14,743 nucleotides of DNA from S143-63 sp964425855 (lineage in GTDB: Archaea > Thermoproteota > Thermoprotei_A > Sulfolobales > Acidilobaceae): the NCBI GenBank assembly GCA_964425855.1, contig CAYROE010000027.1, positions 1 to 14,743 on the forward strand, given 5' to 3'. Each line of letters starts with the position of its first letter. The first letter of the stretch is position 1. Below, piece by piece: positions 1 through 6,664 of the stretch. Under the pieces are notes generated by a model. The model saw nothing but the letters and a program-made list of their open reading frames with translations. It was not told where the DNA came from and did not search any database. A program made the position numbers and the translations under genes.

Positions 1-52
1 GCCACTCATGCATCACCCTGATCACGCTTCCAATGATCTCTAGACGGATCAC
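1..52 (-). CDS. Possible 5' end of a divergent gene, cut by the window edge
   Basis: On the minus strand a frame stays open from a GTG at 52-50 to the window edge (17 codons, reading VIRLEIIGSVIRVMHEW). An in-frame TAA lies a few codons upstream, so a start must fall inside this stretch. A later ATG at 13-11 is in the same frame and follows a GGTG. The bases GGTGATCC at the GTG match the complement of the 16S 3' end, so they may be a ribosome binding site for an internal start. The piece is too short to name a family. A plus-strand frame ending in TAA at 60-62 is an alternative reading (3' end of an upstream gene). Confidence 0.22.
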   Translation of the reverse strand, partial: MIRLEIIGSVIRVMHEW

Positions 53-77
53 CCGAAATTAAATATCACTACTCATG

Positions 78-87
78 ATGACGTCAT
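78..87. promoter_or_regulatory. Perfect 10-bp palindrome upstream of the aIF1 promoter
   Basis: ATGACGTCAT is a perfect dyad about 30 bp upstream of the putative aIF1 TATA box, in the non-coding stretch before aIF1. It could bind a dimeric regulator. A single 10-bp palindrome can also occur by chance, and no second copy was noticed in the window. Confidence 0.25.
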
Positions 88-114
88 GGCTTTCAACTTT
101 TAGGACACGTAAAT

Positions 115-122
115 GTTTAATA
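115..122 (+). promoter_or_regulatory. Putative TATA box of aIF1
   Basis: GTTTAATA lies 63-70 bp upstream of the preferred ATG. Archaeal transcription normally begins about 25 bp downstream of the TATA box, which would place the start near 145 and give a leader of about 40 nt holding the AGGTGG ribosome binding site at 168-173. Confidence 0.4.
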
Positions 123-184
123 CCCCGGGCGAAATAATGAATAATACGCTAGAGTAAGCCGCGTTATAGGTGGTCAGCAAAGCC

Positions 185-490
185 ATGACGGATCTCTCAA
201 TGTGCGGAGGACTCCCTCCCGAAATCTGCGAGCAACTTTCTATAGAAGAGCAAATCATAAAGATAAGAGTCGAGAAGAGAAAGTTCGGACGAGAAGTAAC
301 AATTATTGAAGGAATCAACGAAAAAGAGTTCGACCTCAAAAAACTAGCCAGCAAGCTGAAAAGCAAACTAGCTACTGGTGGAACTGCAAAAAATGGCAGA
401 ATAGAGCTCCAAGGAGATCACCGTCACCGCGTCAAGAAATTACTGGTTGAAATGGGCTTCCCCGAAGAAAACATAACGATAATAGAGTAA
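185..490 (+). CDS. Translation initiation factor aIF1 (SUI1/eIF1 family)
   Basis: Archaeal homologue of eIF1, which binds the small ribosomal subunit near the P site and enforces accurate start-codon selection. From the ATG at 185 the product has 101 residues, the usual size. Family signatures are the N-terminal CGGLPPEIC, the basic segment EKRKFGREVTIIEGI in the middle, the ATGGT-AKNGRIELQGDHR segment and the C-terminal MGFPEENI. An in-frame GTG at 170 would add five residues, but it lies inside the AGGTGG ribosome binding site (168-173), which sits at proper spacing for the ATG at 185, so I prefer the ATG. In many archaea this gene sits beside rpl29 and the RNase P gene rnp1. Here the downstream neighbour is a convergent lipid gene, and a strong hairpin starts at the stop codon, so it looks monocistronic. 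Confidence 0.95.
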   Translation: MTDLSMCGGLPPEICEQLSIEEQIIKIRVEKRKFGREVTIIEGINEKEFDLKKLASKLKSKLATGGTAKNGRIELQGDHRHRVKKLLVEMGFPEENITIIE

Positions 491-530
491 GGATTCAAAG
501 CATTTTTACTCTTCTAAATGCTTAAATCCT
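490..530. terminator. 14-bp hairpin between convergent genes (aIF1 / CDP-alcohol transferase)
   Basis: A two-part stem pairs 490-495 (AGGATT) with 525-530 (AATCCT), and 498-505 (AAGCATTT) with 516-523 (AAATGCTT). There is a small internal loop (496-497 against 524) and a 10-nt T-rich apical loop. All 14 pairs are Watson-Crick. It begins at the last base of the aIF1 stop codon and ends 23 nt before the stop of the opposing gene, so it can fold in both transcripts. Only a loose T-rich stretch follows, so it may be a 3'-end stabiliser rather than an intrinsic terminator. Confidence 0.6.
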
Positions 531-553
531 GTTTCTTCGGCAACTTGTAGTAC

Positions 554-1240
554 TTATCTTGTATTATTCTCACTGTAGCTTAGAACAAGATAAATTATCC
601 ATCCAACGGCTGCATATAGAACCCCGACAGATAGTAGGACTATGCCAATGCCCTGCCATATTGTTGAAGCACAGGGTATAGCTACTAATAGTAAGATAAC
701 TATAGCCCTGCCAGCAACGGCTGGGCTAGGTCCGCTACCAGTTCTCCTCCTGAAATATGGAATATCTAGAGCTGTTCCTAGTGCGGCCACCAGGAGAATG
801 AATGAGTAAAAACTATGATATGAGCCGTAGATAACCGCCCCTAGCAGTATTAGGGCGTGAACGAACAAAGGAGTTCCCGGGAAATAATCTAAACTCCTCC
901 TAGCCCTGTATACGAGTCTATAGAATATTGCCGGGATCATTATTGATGCATATATGTACATTATGCCTAGACTGTATCCTCCCAAGTATTTCTCATAGGT
1001 TGCTATGAAAAGGGTTAATGGAACCACTACCTGGGATACTCTATCCAAAACCCTATCAAGCATTTGTCCGCGTTCGTCTGGTTCATCATACTTGCGAGCA
1101 ACCCATCCATCTACAACATCCATAAGGTATGCCAATAGTAATAGTTTCACGGCTAGACATATTTCGTCTATCAGTCCCGTTATTAGGGCTAATCCTGTTA
1201 GGGATCCGCCTATTAGGGTAACCATGTCCGCTTTTCTCAA
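554..1240 (-). CDS. CDP-alcohol phosphatidyltransferase family membrane protein
   Basis: Integral membrane enzyme of the CDP-alcohol phosphatidyltransferase family, which moves a lipid phosphate from a CDP-lipid to an alcohol with release of CMP. The family signature is complete: D41, D44, G45, A48 and R49, then G58, D62 and D66 (DVVDGWVAR followed by GQMLDRVLD). Several hydrophobic stretches follow. In archaea the likely products are archaetidylinositol phosphate or archaetidylserine; the sequence does not decide which. The TTG start at 1240 overlaps the stop of the upstream reductase gene as TTGA, which suggests translational coupling. An ATG at 1225 (six codons in) is an alternative start. 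The gene forms a two-gene lipid operon with its upstream neighbour. Confidence 0.88.
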   Translation of the reverse strand: MRKADMVTLIGGSLTGLALITGLIDEICLAVKLLLLAYLMDVVDGWVARKYDEPDERGQMLDRVLDRVSQVVVPLTLFIATYEKYLGGYSLGIMYIYASIMIPAIFYRLVYRARRSLDYFPGTPLFVHALILLGAVIYGSYHSFYSFILLVAALGTALDIPYFRRRTGSGPSPAVAGRAIVILLLVAIPCASTIWQGIGIVLLSVGVLYAAVGWIIYLVLSYSENNTR

Positions 1241-2415
1241 TGCATCATTCCTCGTACCAGGTGATAGGCCAGTCTAGGCCTAGTTACCAATATTAGTATC
1301 CCAAATAATAGCGATTGTAGAGGCTTCTGCTTTAAAACTCGGCTTGGCAAAGACTCATGTCTATCGTATTCCAACACTATATTAGATAGTCCAAGCCTAG
1401 AACCATATGATAGTAGCAGCGACAGTATCTTCGAATCAAGCAGTTCTCTCACAAACCTATACTGCTTGTTCAGCATATTCTCTACTGCACAGTACGATTG
1501 TAGTAATGACTCTCGCAGGCCGTCTCCCCGATTAATCCTATCTTGTAAGATCCTTGCCATAACCGTTATAGGATAGAGGCCGCCTCCGGTCAATGGTTTA
1601 TTCATTGATGCCGCATCGCCTATGATAAAGATGCTTCCTCCCTGTCTCCTGCATGGTAGCGGGGGACCGTGAATAACCCTCCCTCCATATATTTCTCGAT
1701 GCTTCTTTTCCACTGGAGACAGATTACGTATTAAACGTCGTAATCCTAACGGATCAAAGGATAGTCCACCAACGACAATGTATTTCTCTGCAACGGTGAA
1801 GCGCCATCCGTAAAGGGTTCCAGGAATGCTACTATCCAAGTGTATCTCTATGATATTCTTTTCGGGCGCCTCACTGTTTATATCGTAGTCGAGGTTAATT
1901 CCATATGACCATACAGGAGTATGGAGTATTCCAAGACTTTTCCTAAGTCCTCCTCCCAATCCCTCAGCAATTATGGCTATATCATAATCAGCTTGTTCAC
2001 CGTTGCTAGCCACTAACGATACTTTGTTTTCTTTAACACGGATCCCTTTAATCTTATGGCCGTACCTTATTGACGCTCCATATCGTACTGCTTCATTAAG
2101 AAGGAGCATTTCGGTTTTGACTCTATCAATACGATATACAGGTGATGCCAGCCTTATCTCCAAATATCTATTAGTTTTTTCATCTATGAACTTTATCTTA
2201 TGAAACTGGCTCTCTATAATGTCCCGAGATATGGGCTCGAGAAAATCTACTACTTCCTGGGAGACCAAGCCTGTACAATGTTTTGGAAACCCTACCTTAT
2301 CATGCTCCTCATATATATCGACACTAAATCCAAGTCGTGCAAGTACCATTGAAGTAAGTAGCCCTGAATACCCAGCACCAATAACCGCGATTGTCCGGAG
2401 GTTTTCTGTACCCAT
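1237..2415 (-). CDS. Geranylgeranyl reductase family FAD-dependent oxidoreductase
   Basis: Flavoprotein of the geranylgeranyl reductase family, of which archaeal members saturate the isoprenoid chains of ether lipids or of their precursors. A Rossmann FAD motif (VIGAGYSG) lies at residues 11-18, followed by the family segment FPKHCTGLVS at 43-52 with Cys47. A WxF element (YGWRF) is at 202-206; many members have YxWxFP, and here a Thr follows the Phe. The second flavin motif GDAAS is at 266-270, followed by PLTGGG at 274-279. At 392 residues the length is normal. The C-terminus (about 365-392) is hydrophobic and could sit on the membrane. A GAGGA-like ribosome binding site precedes the ATG. 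It shares a transcript with the phosphatidyltransferase downstream, which supports a lipid role, but the exact substrate (chains, quinone or other isoprenoid) is not determined. Confidence 0.87.
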   Translation of the reverse strand: MGTENLRTIAVIGAGYSGLLTSMVLARLGFSVDIYEEHDKVGFPKHCTGLVSQEVVDFLEPISRDIIESQFHKIKFIDEKTNRYLEIRLASPVYRIDRVKTEMLLLNEAVRYGASIRYGHKIKGIRVKENKVSLVASNGEQADYDIAIIAEGLGGGLRKSLGILHTPVWSYGINLDYDINSEAPEKNIIEIHLDSSIPGTLYGWRFTVAEKYIVVGGLSFDPLGLRRLIRNLSPVEKKHREIYGGRVIHGPPLPCRRQGGSIFIIGDAASMNKPLTGGGLYPITVMARILQDRINRGDGLRESLLQSYCAVENMLNKQYRFVRELLDSKILSLLLSYGSRLGLSNIVLEYDRHESLPSRVLKQKPLQSLLFGILILVTRPRLAYHLVRGMMH

Positions 2416-2441
2416 TCTGAATCCTCGTTTTCATTCTATCC

Positions 2442-2482
2442 GGTTAAACATGGATCTAAAGGATAATTAACCCTTAAAGGAT
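2442..2482. promoter_or_regulatory. Divergent promoter region of the GGR-like gene and rpoP
   Basis: The 92-bp gap holds a minus-strand TATA-like TGTTTAACC (around 2442-2450) about 30 bp before the reductase ATG, and a plus-strand AT-rich element (ATAATTAA to TTAAAG, 2463-2479) before rpoP. GGTTAA (2442-2447) and TTAACC (2467-2472) are inverted copies. TAAAGGAT occurs twice as a direct repeat (2457-2464 and 2475-2482). Confidence 0.4.
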
Positions 2483-2507
2483 CATCTCTTAGAAAGGTGC
2501 CCGGTAT

Positions 2508-2744
2508 ATGAGTAGTTGGGACGAGTTTGATGAGATGCTAGAAAGTGAGAGTATCGAAGAAGAGGTTCTACCGTACGGGATCAAGCCTAGAGAAGTATAC
2601 TACATGTGTCTATATTGTGGTCACATAATGAAGAAAAGCGAGCTCGATCAACAAGACAATATTCTATGCACTAGGTGCGGAGGACGTATTCTTGTAAAAA
2701 TCAGGAGTCCTGTCATAGCTCCACGTAGAGTCTATGCTATATAG
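2508..2744 (+). CDS. rpoP: DNA-directed RNA polymerase subunit P (Rpb12-like) with acidic N-terminal extension
   Basis: Small zinc-ribbon subunit of archaeal RNA polymerase, homologous to eukaryotic Rpb12. Zinc ligands are C34, C37, C54 and C57 (CLYCGH and CTRCGGR), followed by the typical basic tail ILVKIRSPV...RRVYAI. The usual archaeal protein is about 45-50 residues and begins just before the first cysteine. Here 78 residues are predicted, with about 30 residues in front of the ribbon, of which 9 of the first 19 are Asp or Glu. The start at 2508 is supported by AGGTG at 2495-2499 and by a TATA-like element about 30 bp upstream. No start codon lies between it and Met33, which would leave no residues before the first zinc cysteine. 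The gene stands alone, 18 bp from the convergent agmatinase-family gene. Confidence 0.88.
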   Translation: MSSWDEFDEMLESESIEEEVLPYGIKPREVYYMCLYCGHIMKKSELDQQDNILCTRCGGRILVKIRSPVIAPRRVYAI

Positions 2745-2762
2745 CTGTCTTTGTCTCTGGGA

Positions 2763-3686
2763 CTACTTCTTTACTCTACTACTAAATTTGTAGAGAAGAA
2801 TAGCTTCCTGTAATATCTTAGCACCAAGAACACTAGTAATATCATTACAGTCTACGAGGGGATTCACTTCGACTAAGTCGATTCCTACTAGTCTATTGTC
2901 TAGGATACCTCCTAGGATCTTTACAACTGTCAGCGGGGATAATCCGAAGGGCTCCGGTGTCCCGGTTCCGGGCGCGTATGAAGGATCTATTCCGTCTATG
3001 TCAATACTTACATAGATATAGCGACATTGTGATAAGAATCTCTTCGCTGCTACAGTTATATTCTTGTATCCTTCTCGCTCAACGTCGATAGGTGTCTTAT
3101 AGAGGATCCTGTCCTTATGGGCTTCAGCATATAATATTTCCTCTTCCTCATATGCTCTTACCCCGATATAGACGATCTTGTCTGCAAGACTTGACTCGAT
3201 TATCCTGCGCATTACTGATGCATGACTATACAGGTAACCGAGATAGTCCTTTCTAAGATCAAAGTGAGCGTCTATGACAATTATACAAGGTTTTATTCCT
3301 AGATTTTTCATAGCTTTGACTGTTCCGTAGGTAATAGTGTGTTCTCCCCCTATAGCGACGAGTAGTTTTCCATCCTGGATAACTTCTTCAGAGACCTTGC
3401 TTAGCCTATTCAATGTTTCGAGCGTATCTCCATGGACGACTAAGAGGTCGCCCATATCATGTATTTTGACCTGCTCGATATATGATCTATTTGCGAGAAT
3501 CCCGTTGGACTCTATATTGTTCGATGTCTCCCTGACACTTCTAGGCCCGAACCTAGATCCGGGCTTAAAAGAGCTTGTTGAATCAAATGGAACTCCTACA
3601 ATAACGACTTCTGCTTCACTATATGGCCTTTGAGTCCCGCTGAAAGCCAGTGGGTTTTGAATCGTGTAGAACTCCCTTAAAGACAC
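2763..3686 (-). CDS. speB: Agmatinase / arginase family ureohydrolase
   Basis: Binuclear manganese hydrolase that releases urea from a guanidino compound. All metal ligands are visible: H116 (GGEHT), D139, H141 and D143 (DAHFD), D229 and D231 (SIDIDGIDP). The conserved SYAPGTGTPEP follows at 236-246 and E274 lies in VEVNP. At 307 residues the length is normal for agmatinase. In archaea such enzymes act in polyamine synthesis on agmatine or N1-aminopropylagmatine, after arginine decarboxylase. Arginase or guanidinobutyrase activity cannot be excluded from sequence. The start is a GTG at 3686 with GGGGGAG a few bases upstream; an in-frame upstream start was not evident. The gene is convergent with rpoP and divergent from GlyRS, so it is probably transcribed alone. 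Confidence 0.88.
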   Translation of the reverse strand: MSLREFYTIQNPLAFSGTQRPYSEAEVVIVGVPFDSTSSFKPGSRFGPRSVRETSNNIESNGILANRSYIEQVKIHDMGDLLVVHGDTLETLNRLSKVSEEVIQDGKLLVAIGGEHTITYGTVKAMKNLGIKPCIIVIDAHFDLRKDYLGYLYSHASVMRRIIESSLADKIVYIGVRAYEEEEILYAEAHKDRILYKTPIDVEREGYKNITVAAKRFLSQCRYIYVSIDIDGIDPSYAPGTGTPEPFGLSPLTVVKILGGILDNRLVGIDLVEVNPLVDCNDITSVLGAKILQEAILLYKFSSRVKK

Positions 3687-3752
3687 TAAGTCTCCCCCAA
3701 TCTTAGGAAAGGGTCTTCGAGTTTAACTTAGTTGTCTTGATCCTCATTAGAG

Positions 3753-3760
3753 TATATAAT
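3753..3760 (+). promoter_or_regulatory. TATA box of GlyRS
   Basis: TATATAAT is a near-consensus archaeal TATA box. Transcription would start near 3783-3787, downstream of the in-frame TTG at 3762 and upstream of the ATG at 3819. This decides the GlyRS start. A GAGAGG ribosome binding site lies at 3803-3808. Confidence 0.65.
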
Positions 3761-3818
3761 ATTGATAAGGGTGCTGCGGATTCCATATCAATTAGCAGGT
3801 CTGAGAGGATGCATAGAG

Positions 3819-5570
3819 ATGGCTGAAGACAAGTACCAAAAAGTACTTGAGCTTGCTAAAAGAAGAGGCTTCTTCTGGCCTAGCTATGAAATATACGGTG
3901 GCGTAGCAGGATTCTACGATATGGGTCCTTACGGAATACTCCTCAAGAATAGGATAATAGAGAAGTGGAGACAATACTTTGTACGAGATCACAGCAACTA
4001 TGTGATTGAGATCGAGAGCCCAATAATTGGGCCCTCGAAAGTATACGAGGCAAGTGGCCACGTCGAAAACTTCACTGATCCAATAGTCGAATGCACAAAG
4101 TGCGGCAGGAAATTCAGGGCAGATCACCTTATCAAGGATAAGCTCGGAATAGACGTCGAAGGCCTCTCACCAAGGGAGATGACTAGAATAATTAAAGAAA
4201 ATAATATCAAATGCCCCGTATGCGGTGGAGAACTCGGAGAAGTGAAAACATTCAACCTACTGTTCAAGACCCACATTGGTCCTTATGAGGGAAACATAGG
4301 CTACTTTAGACCCGAACTCGCACAGGGCATGTTTGTCGCGTTCAAACGCGTCTACGAAGTTATGAGATCACGTATGCCTCTGGGCATCGCGCAGGTTGGC
4401 AGAGTAGGAAGAAACGAGATAAGCCCGCGCCAGGCCATGATGCGTTTACGAGAGTTCACCATAATGGAGATGGAGTACTTTATTGATCCAGAGGACAACG
4501 AGAAAAGCTGCCCGTTCTTCGAGAGACAAGCTAGTACTAAGATAAGGATACTCCCGTACAAGTATAAGGTAGAAGAACGCGACCCCGAGGAAGTAACTGT
4601 AAGAGAAGCAGTAGAAGAAAAACTCATACTACATCCATGCCTCGGCTACTGGATGGCTGTTAGCAACGAGTTTATTACTTCACTGGGGATCCCGAGAAAC
4701 GAGATATACTTTGAAGAAAAAGGCCCTCATGAGAGAGCACACTACTCTAGCCAAACCTTCGACCAATTAGTAAGAGTCTCACGATGGGGCTGGGTCGAAG
4801 TCTCCGGACACAGCTACAGAGGGGATTACGATCTTAGCAGACACATGCAACACAGCGGACAGGATCTAACGGTCTTCAAGCCGTTCGACGAGCCAAAGAT
4901 CGTCGAGAAAACTCGGTACATAGCAGATAAATCTTATATCGGGAGAACCTTCAGGTCAGAGGCTAAGAAGGTATTCGAGCTACTAGCCAATATTCCTGAA
5001 GAAGAGCTAAAGAATGCTTATCTACAAAAGAAGCCTCTGAAGGTAGGAGAATACGAAATACCGCCCAATGCAATCCTGGAGTACAAGACACGCGAAAAGA
5101 TCACTGGCAAGAAGTATATTCCTCACGTGATTGAACCCTCCTTCGGAGTAGAAAGAGTAACATATGTAGTATTCGAACATGCATACCGAGAAAAAGAAGG
5201 GAGAATAATATTATCACTACCAAGAGACATAGCTCCTGTCCAAGCCGTAGTCTTACCACTTATCGAGAAAGACGACGATTTAAGAAAAACCGCCCTAGAA
5301 ATATATGATAGTCTGAGAAGAGCAGGATACTATGTACTATATGATGATAGTGGTAGTATTGGAAGACGATATGCAAGATACGATGAAATCGGTGTTCCTG
5401 CCGCAATAACAGTAGATTATCAAACCCTCGAAGACAATACAGTGACCCTTAGAGACAGAGACTCATGGCACCAGGTAAGAATACCAATAGCCTCTATCAT
5501 CGATATACTTAGAAAGTTCATATACTCTGGCGAGGAAATAGATAAACTCGGCACACCGATAAATGCATAG
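3819..5570 (+). CDS. glyS: Glycyl-tRNA synthetase, archaeal/eukaryotic dimeric type
   Basis: Class II aminoacyl-tRNA synthetase that charges tRNA-Gly, of the alpha-2 type. In order: the N-terminal catalytic entry with RRGFFWPSYEIYGGVAGFYD (15-34); GHVENFTDP (80-88, motif 1 region); a zinc-like insertion with C92, C95, C132 and C135; RPELAQGMF (164-172); motif 2 with RNEISPRQ through REFTIMEMEYF (198-221); motif 3 in EPSFGVERVTY; and a C-terminal anticodon-binding domain beginning around PRDIAPVQAVVLP. From the ATG at 3819 it has 583 residues, a normal length. The frame is open back to a TTG at 3762, but that codon overlaps the TATA box and lies upstream of the expected transcript start, so it is rejected as start. 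A small gene follows after 28 nt and is probably co-transcribed. Confidence 0.96.
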   Translation: MAEDKYQKVLELAKRRGFFWPSYEIYGGVAGFYDMGPYGILLKNRIIEKWRQYFVRDHSNYVIEIESPIIGPSKVYEASGHVENFTDPIVECTKCGRKFRADHLIKDKLGIDVEGLSPREMTRIIKENNIKCPVCGGELGEVKTFNLLFKTHIGPYEGNIGYFRPELAQGMFVAFKRVYEVMRSRMPLGIAQVGRVGRNEISPRQAMMRLREFTIMEMEYFIDPEDNEKSCPFFERQASTKIRILPYKYKVEERDPEEVTVREAVEEKLILHPCLGYWMAVSNEFITSLGIPRNEIYFEEKGPHERAHYSSQTFDQLVRVSRWGWVEVSGHSYRGDYDLSRHMQHSGQDLTVFKPFDEPKIVEKTRYIADKSYIGRTFRSEAKKVFELLANIPEEELKNAYLQKKPLKVGEYEIPPNAILEYKTREKITGKKYIPHVIEPSFGVERVTYVVFEHAYREKEGRIILSLPRDIAPVQAVVLPLIEKDDDLRKTALEIYDSLRRAGYYVLYDDSGSIGRRYARYDEIGVPAAITVDYQTLEDNTVTLRDRDSWHQVRIPIASIIDILRKFIYSGEEIDKLGTPINA

Positions 5571-5598
5571 GCTTCCTAGCCGAATAGGGTGTCATGAT

Positions 5599-6006
5599 AT
5601 GGAAAAGAAAAAACAGCCTGGAGAACAGGAAGAGGTCCCAAAGCTCGAGAAGCCTAACCTACCTCGCATGCTTGCAGTCATTCCACCAGCTTCGGCCATA
5701 AAGGCTAGGCCCAAAAAAGTGACTGAGAAAAGAATAAGGCTAAAGTATGACTATAGTCTGGAGCCGGAGGAGGCAAAGATAAGCCCCTCACTAGCAAGGG
5801 AACTTGGCATAACTGAACTGCTCGAGATAACAGTTGCAGGCAGACATAGGTTCGCGTTCAAAGCCATAATAGATGAGGAAGTTGAAGAAAACAGAGTCCA
5901 TGTAAACCCCGATCTCATGGAAGAACATGGAATAAGTGATAACAGCATAGCCACTGTTCGACCATATAAGGGCTCCGAGAAGCTTGGCGTGCGGCTTTCC
6001 GTCTAG
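5599..6006 (+). CDS. Uncharacterised protein with an internal repeat, possible double-psi beta-barrel
   Basis: I do not recognise a named family. From the ATG at 5599 (AGGGTG ribosome binding site at 5586-5591) the protein has 135 residues. Residues 1-45 are charged and proline-rich, probably flexible. Residues 60-121 hold two similar units: ISPSLARELGITELLEITV and VNPDLMEEHGISDNSIATV, both fitting hydrophobic-x-P-x-L-(2)-E-x-G-I-(S/T)-...-T-V. Such a two-fold repeat recalls the double-psi beta-barrel seen in the N domains of Cdc48/VAT and in AbrB-related proteins; this is inference from the pattern. An ATG at 5563, overlapping the GlyRS stop by 8 nt, is in frame but lacks a ribosome binding site. 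The 28-nt gap behind GlyRS suggests one transcript, hence a possible link to translation or its quality control. Confidence 0.7.
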   Translation: MEKKKQPGEQEEVPKLEKPNLPRMLAVIPPASAIKARPKKVTEKRIRLKYDYSLEPEEAKISPSLARELGITELLEITVAGRHRFAFKAIIDEEVEENRVHVNPDLMEEHGISDNSIATVRPYKGSEKLGVRLSV

Positions 6007-6139
6007 CATCGTCTTCTCTTGTAAAGATTTCTTCTTTATAACAAAAAGAATTTTTATTAAATATAATTTATAATTCTCTATAAAAATATATCCGTATAAA
6101 AATAACTTTCTAAAAAAGGCAACAAAAGGCTGATACACT
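6007..6139 (+). promoter_or_regulatory. AT-rich intergenic region: terminator-like T tracts, then promoter
   Basis: After the stop codon come T-rich tracts (around 6028-6037 and TTTTT at 6051-6055, the latter the second arm of AAAAA-gaa-TTTTT from 6043) that could end the GlyRS transcript. They are followed by very AT-rich DNA and a TATA-like TATAAAAATA at 6095-6104, about 40 bp before the next ATG. The expected transcript start is near 6128, giving a very short leader. Confidence 0.5.
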
Positions 6140-6550
6140 ATGAAACAGGAAGAAATGCTACGCTACGCAATATCTATAACTGCAAACAACCTAGAAGAAC
6201 TACTAGGAGTATCAGAGACCCTATCAAAAATAATCCTAGACACAGCAGATCCCGCCACAATTGAAAGCATCAACGAACTACTCCTAAACGCGATAGGATT
6301 AAGAGAAAAGATAATCGAGGTAATGGAACTAGCCCAAAATATAATAGAAAACAGTAATGAGCTAGACTATGAGCTTCTCGCCGACTTATATACTATAGCT
6401 GGCTACTACGCGATGGAAGGCTACAAAACCGATAAAAACAGTATTACAAGGGTCTCTGGCATAATAGATGTAAGCCGGAGCCTCGACTCGATAAATAGAC
6501 TCTATACTCTTTCCATGAGCCTCTACAAGACCCTTGACAAAATTCTATAG
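6140..6550 (+). CDS. Uncharacterised all-helical protein
   Basis: I recognise no family. The 136-residue product is predicted to be almost entirely alpha-helical and mildly acidic, with heptad-like leucine and isoleucine spacing in residues 5-75 and 104-136. A tyrosine-rich segment (DLYTIAGYYAMEGYK) lies at 82-96. There are no cysteines, no signal peptide and no membrane segment. The ATG at 6140 follows an AT-rich promoter and lacks a strong ribosome binding site, consistent with a nearly leaderless transcript. The next gene on the same strand, a PhoU-like helical protein, starts 114 nt downstream, so the two may work together, but that rests on adjacency and helical character only. Remote relation to PhoU or to nucleotidyltransferase-associated helical proteins is possible and untested. 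Confidence 0.65.
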   Translation: MKQEEMLRYAISITANNLEELLGVSETLSKIILDTADPATIESINELLLNAIGLREKIIEVMELAQNIIENSNELDYELLADLYTIAGYYAMEGYKTDKNSITRVSGIIDVSRSLDSINRLYTLSMSLYKTLDKIL

Positions 6551-6664
6551 CTGGGAAAGTAAGGGAATCCTTATATTACCCGGTGCGACACCCCCTTAAG
6601 CAGGAATACAAAGCCGTACCATGTATACCAAACCTAATGGCTTTACCGGATATAGGTGGGCTAA
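6551..6664 (+). promoter_or_regulatory. Leader region of the PhoU-like gene with two small inverted repeats
   Basis: The 114-bp gap contains a TATA-like TTATATTA (6571-6578), a tight dyad GGTG-cga-CACC (6582-6592), and AAAGCC (6610-6615) paired with GGCTTT (6639-6644). AGGTGGGC ahead of the ATG at 6665 is the ribosome binding site. If transcription begins near 6600, the second stem would lie in a leader of about 65 nt. These are weak elements on their own. Confidence 0.3.

Noticed and set aside
5563..5598. Earlier ATG start for the GlyRS-linked protein, overlapping the glyS stop
   Set aside because: No ribosome binding site before it, while AGGGTG is well placed for the ATG at 5599; the extra 12 residues add no recognisable feature.
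6028..6104. AT-rich intergenic region considered as a replication origin
   Set aside because: No origin-recognition-box-like repeats and no orc1/cdc6 gene nearby; T tracts plus a TATA box explain it.
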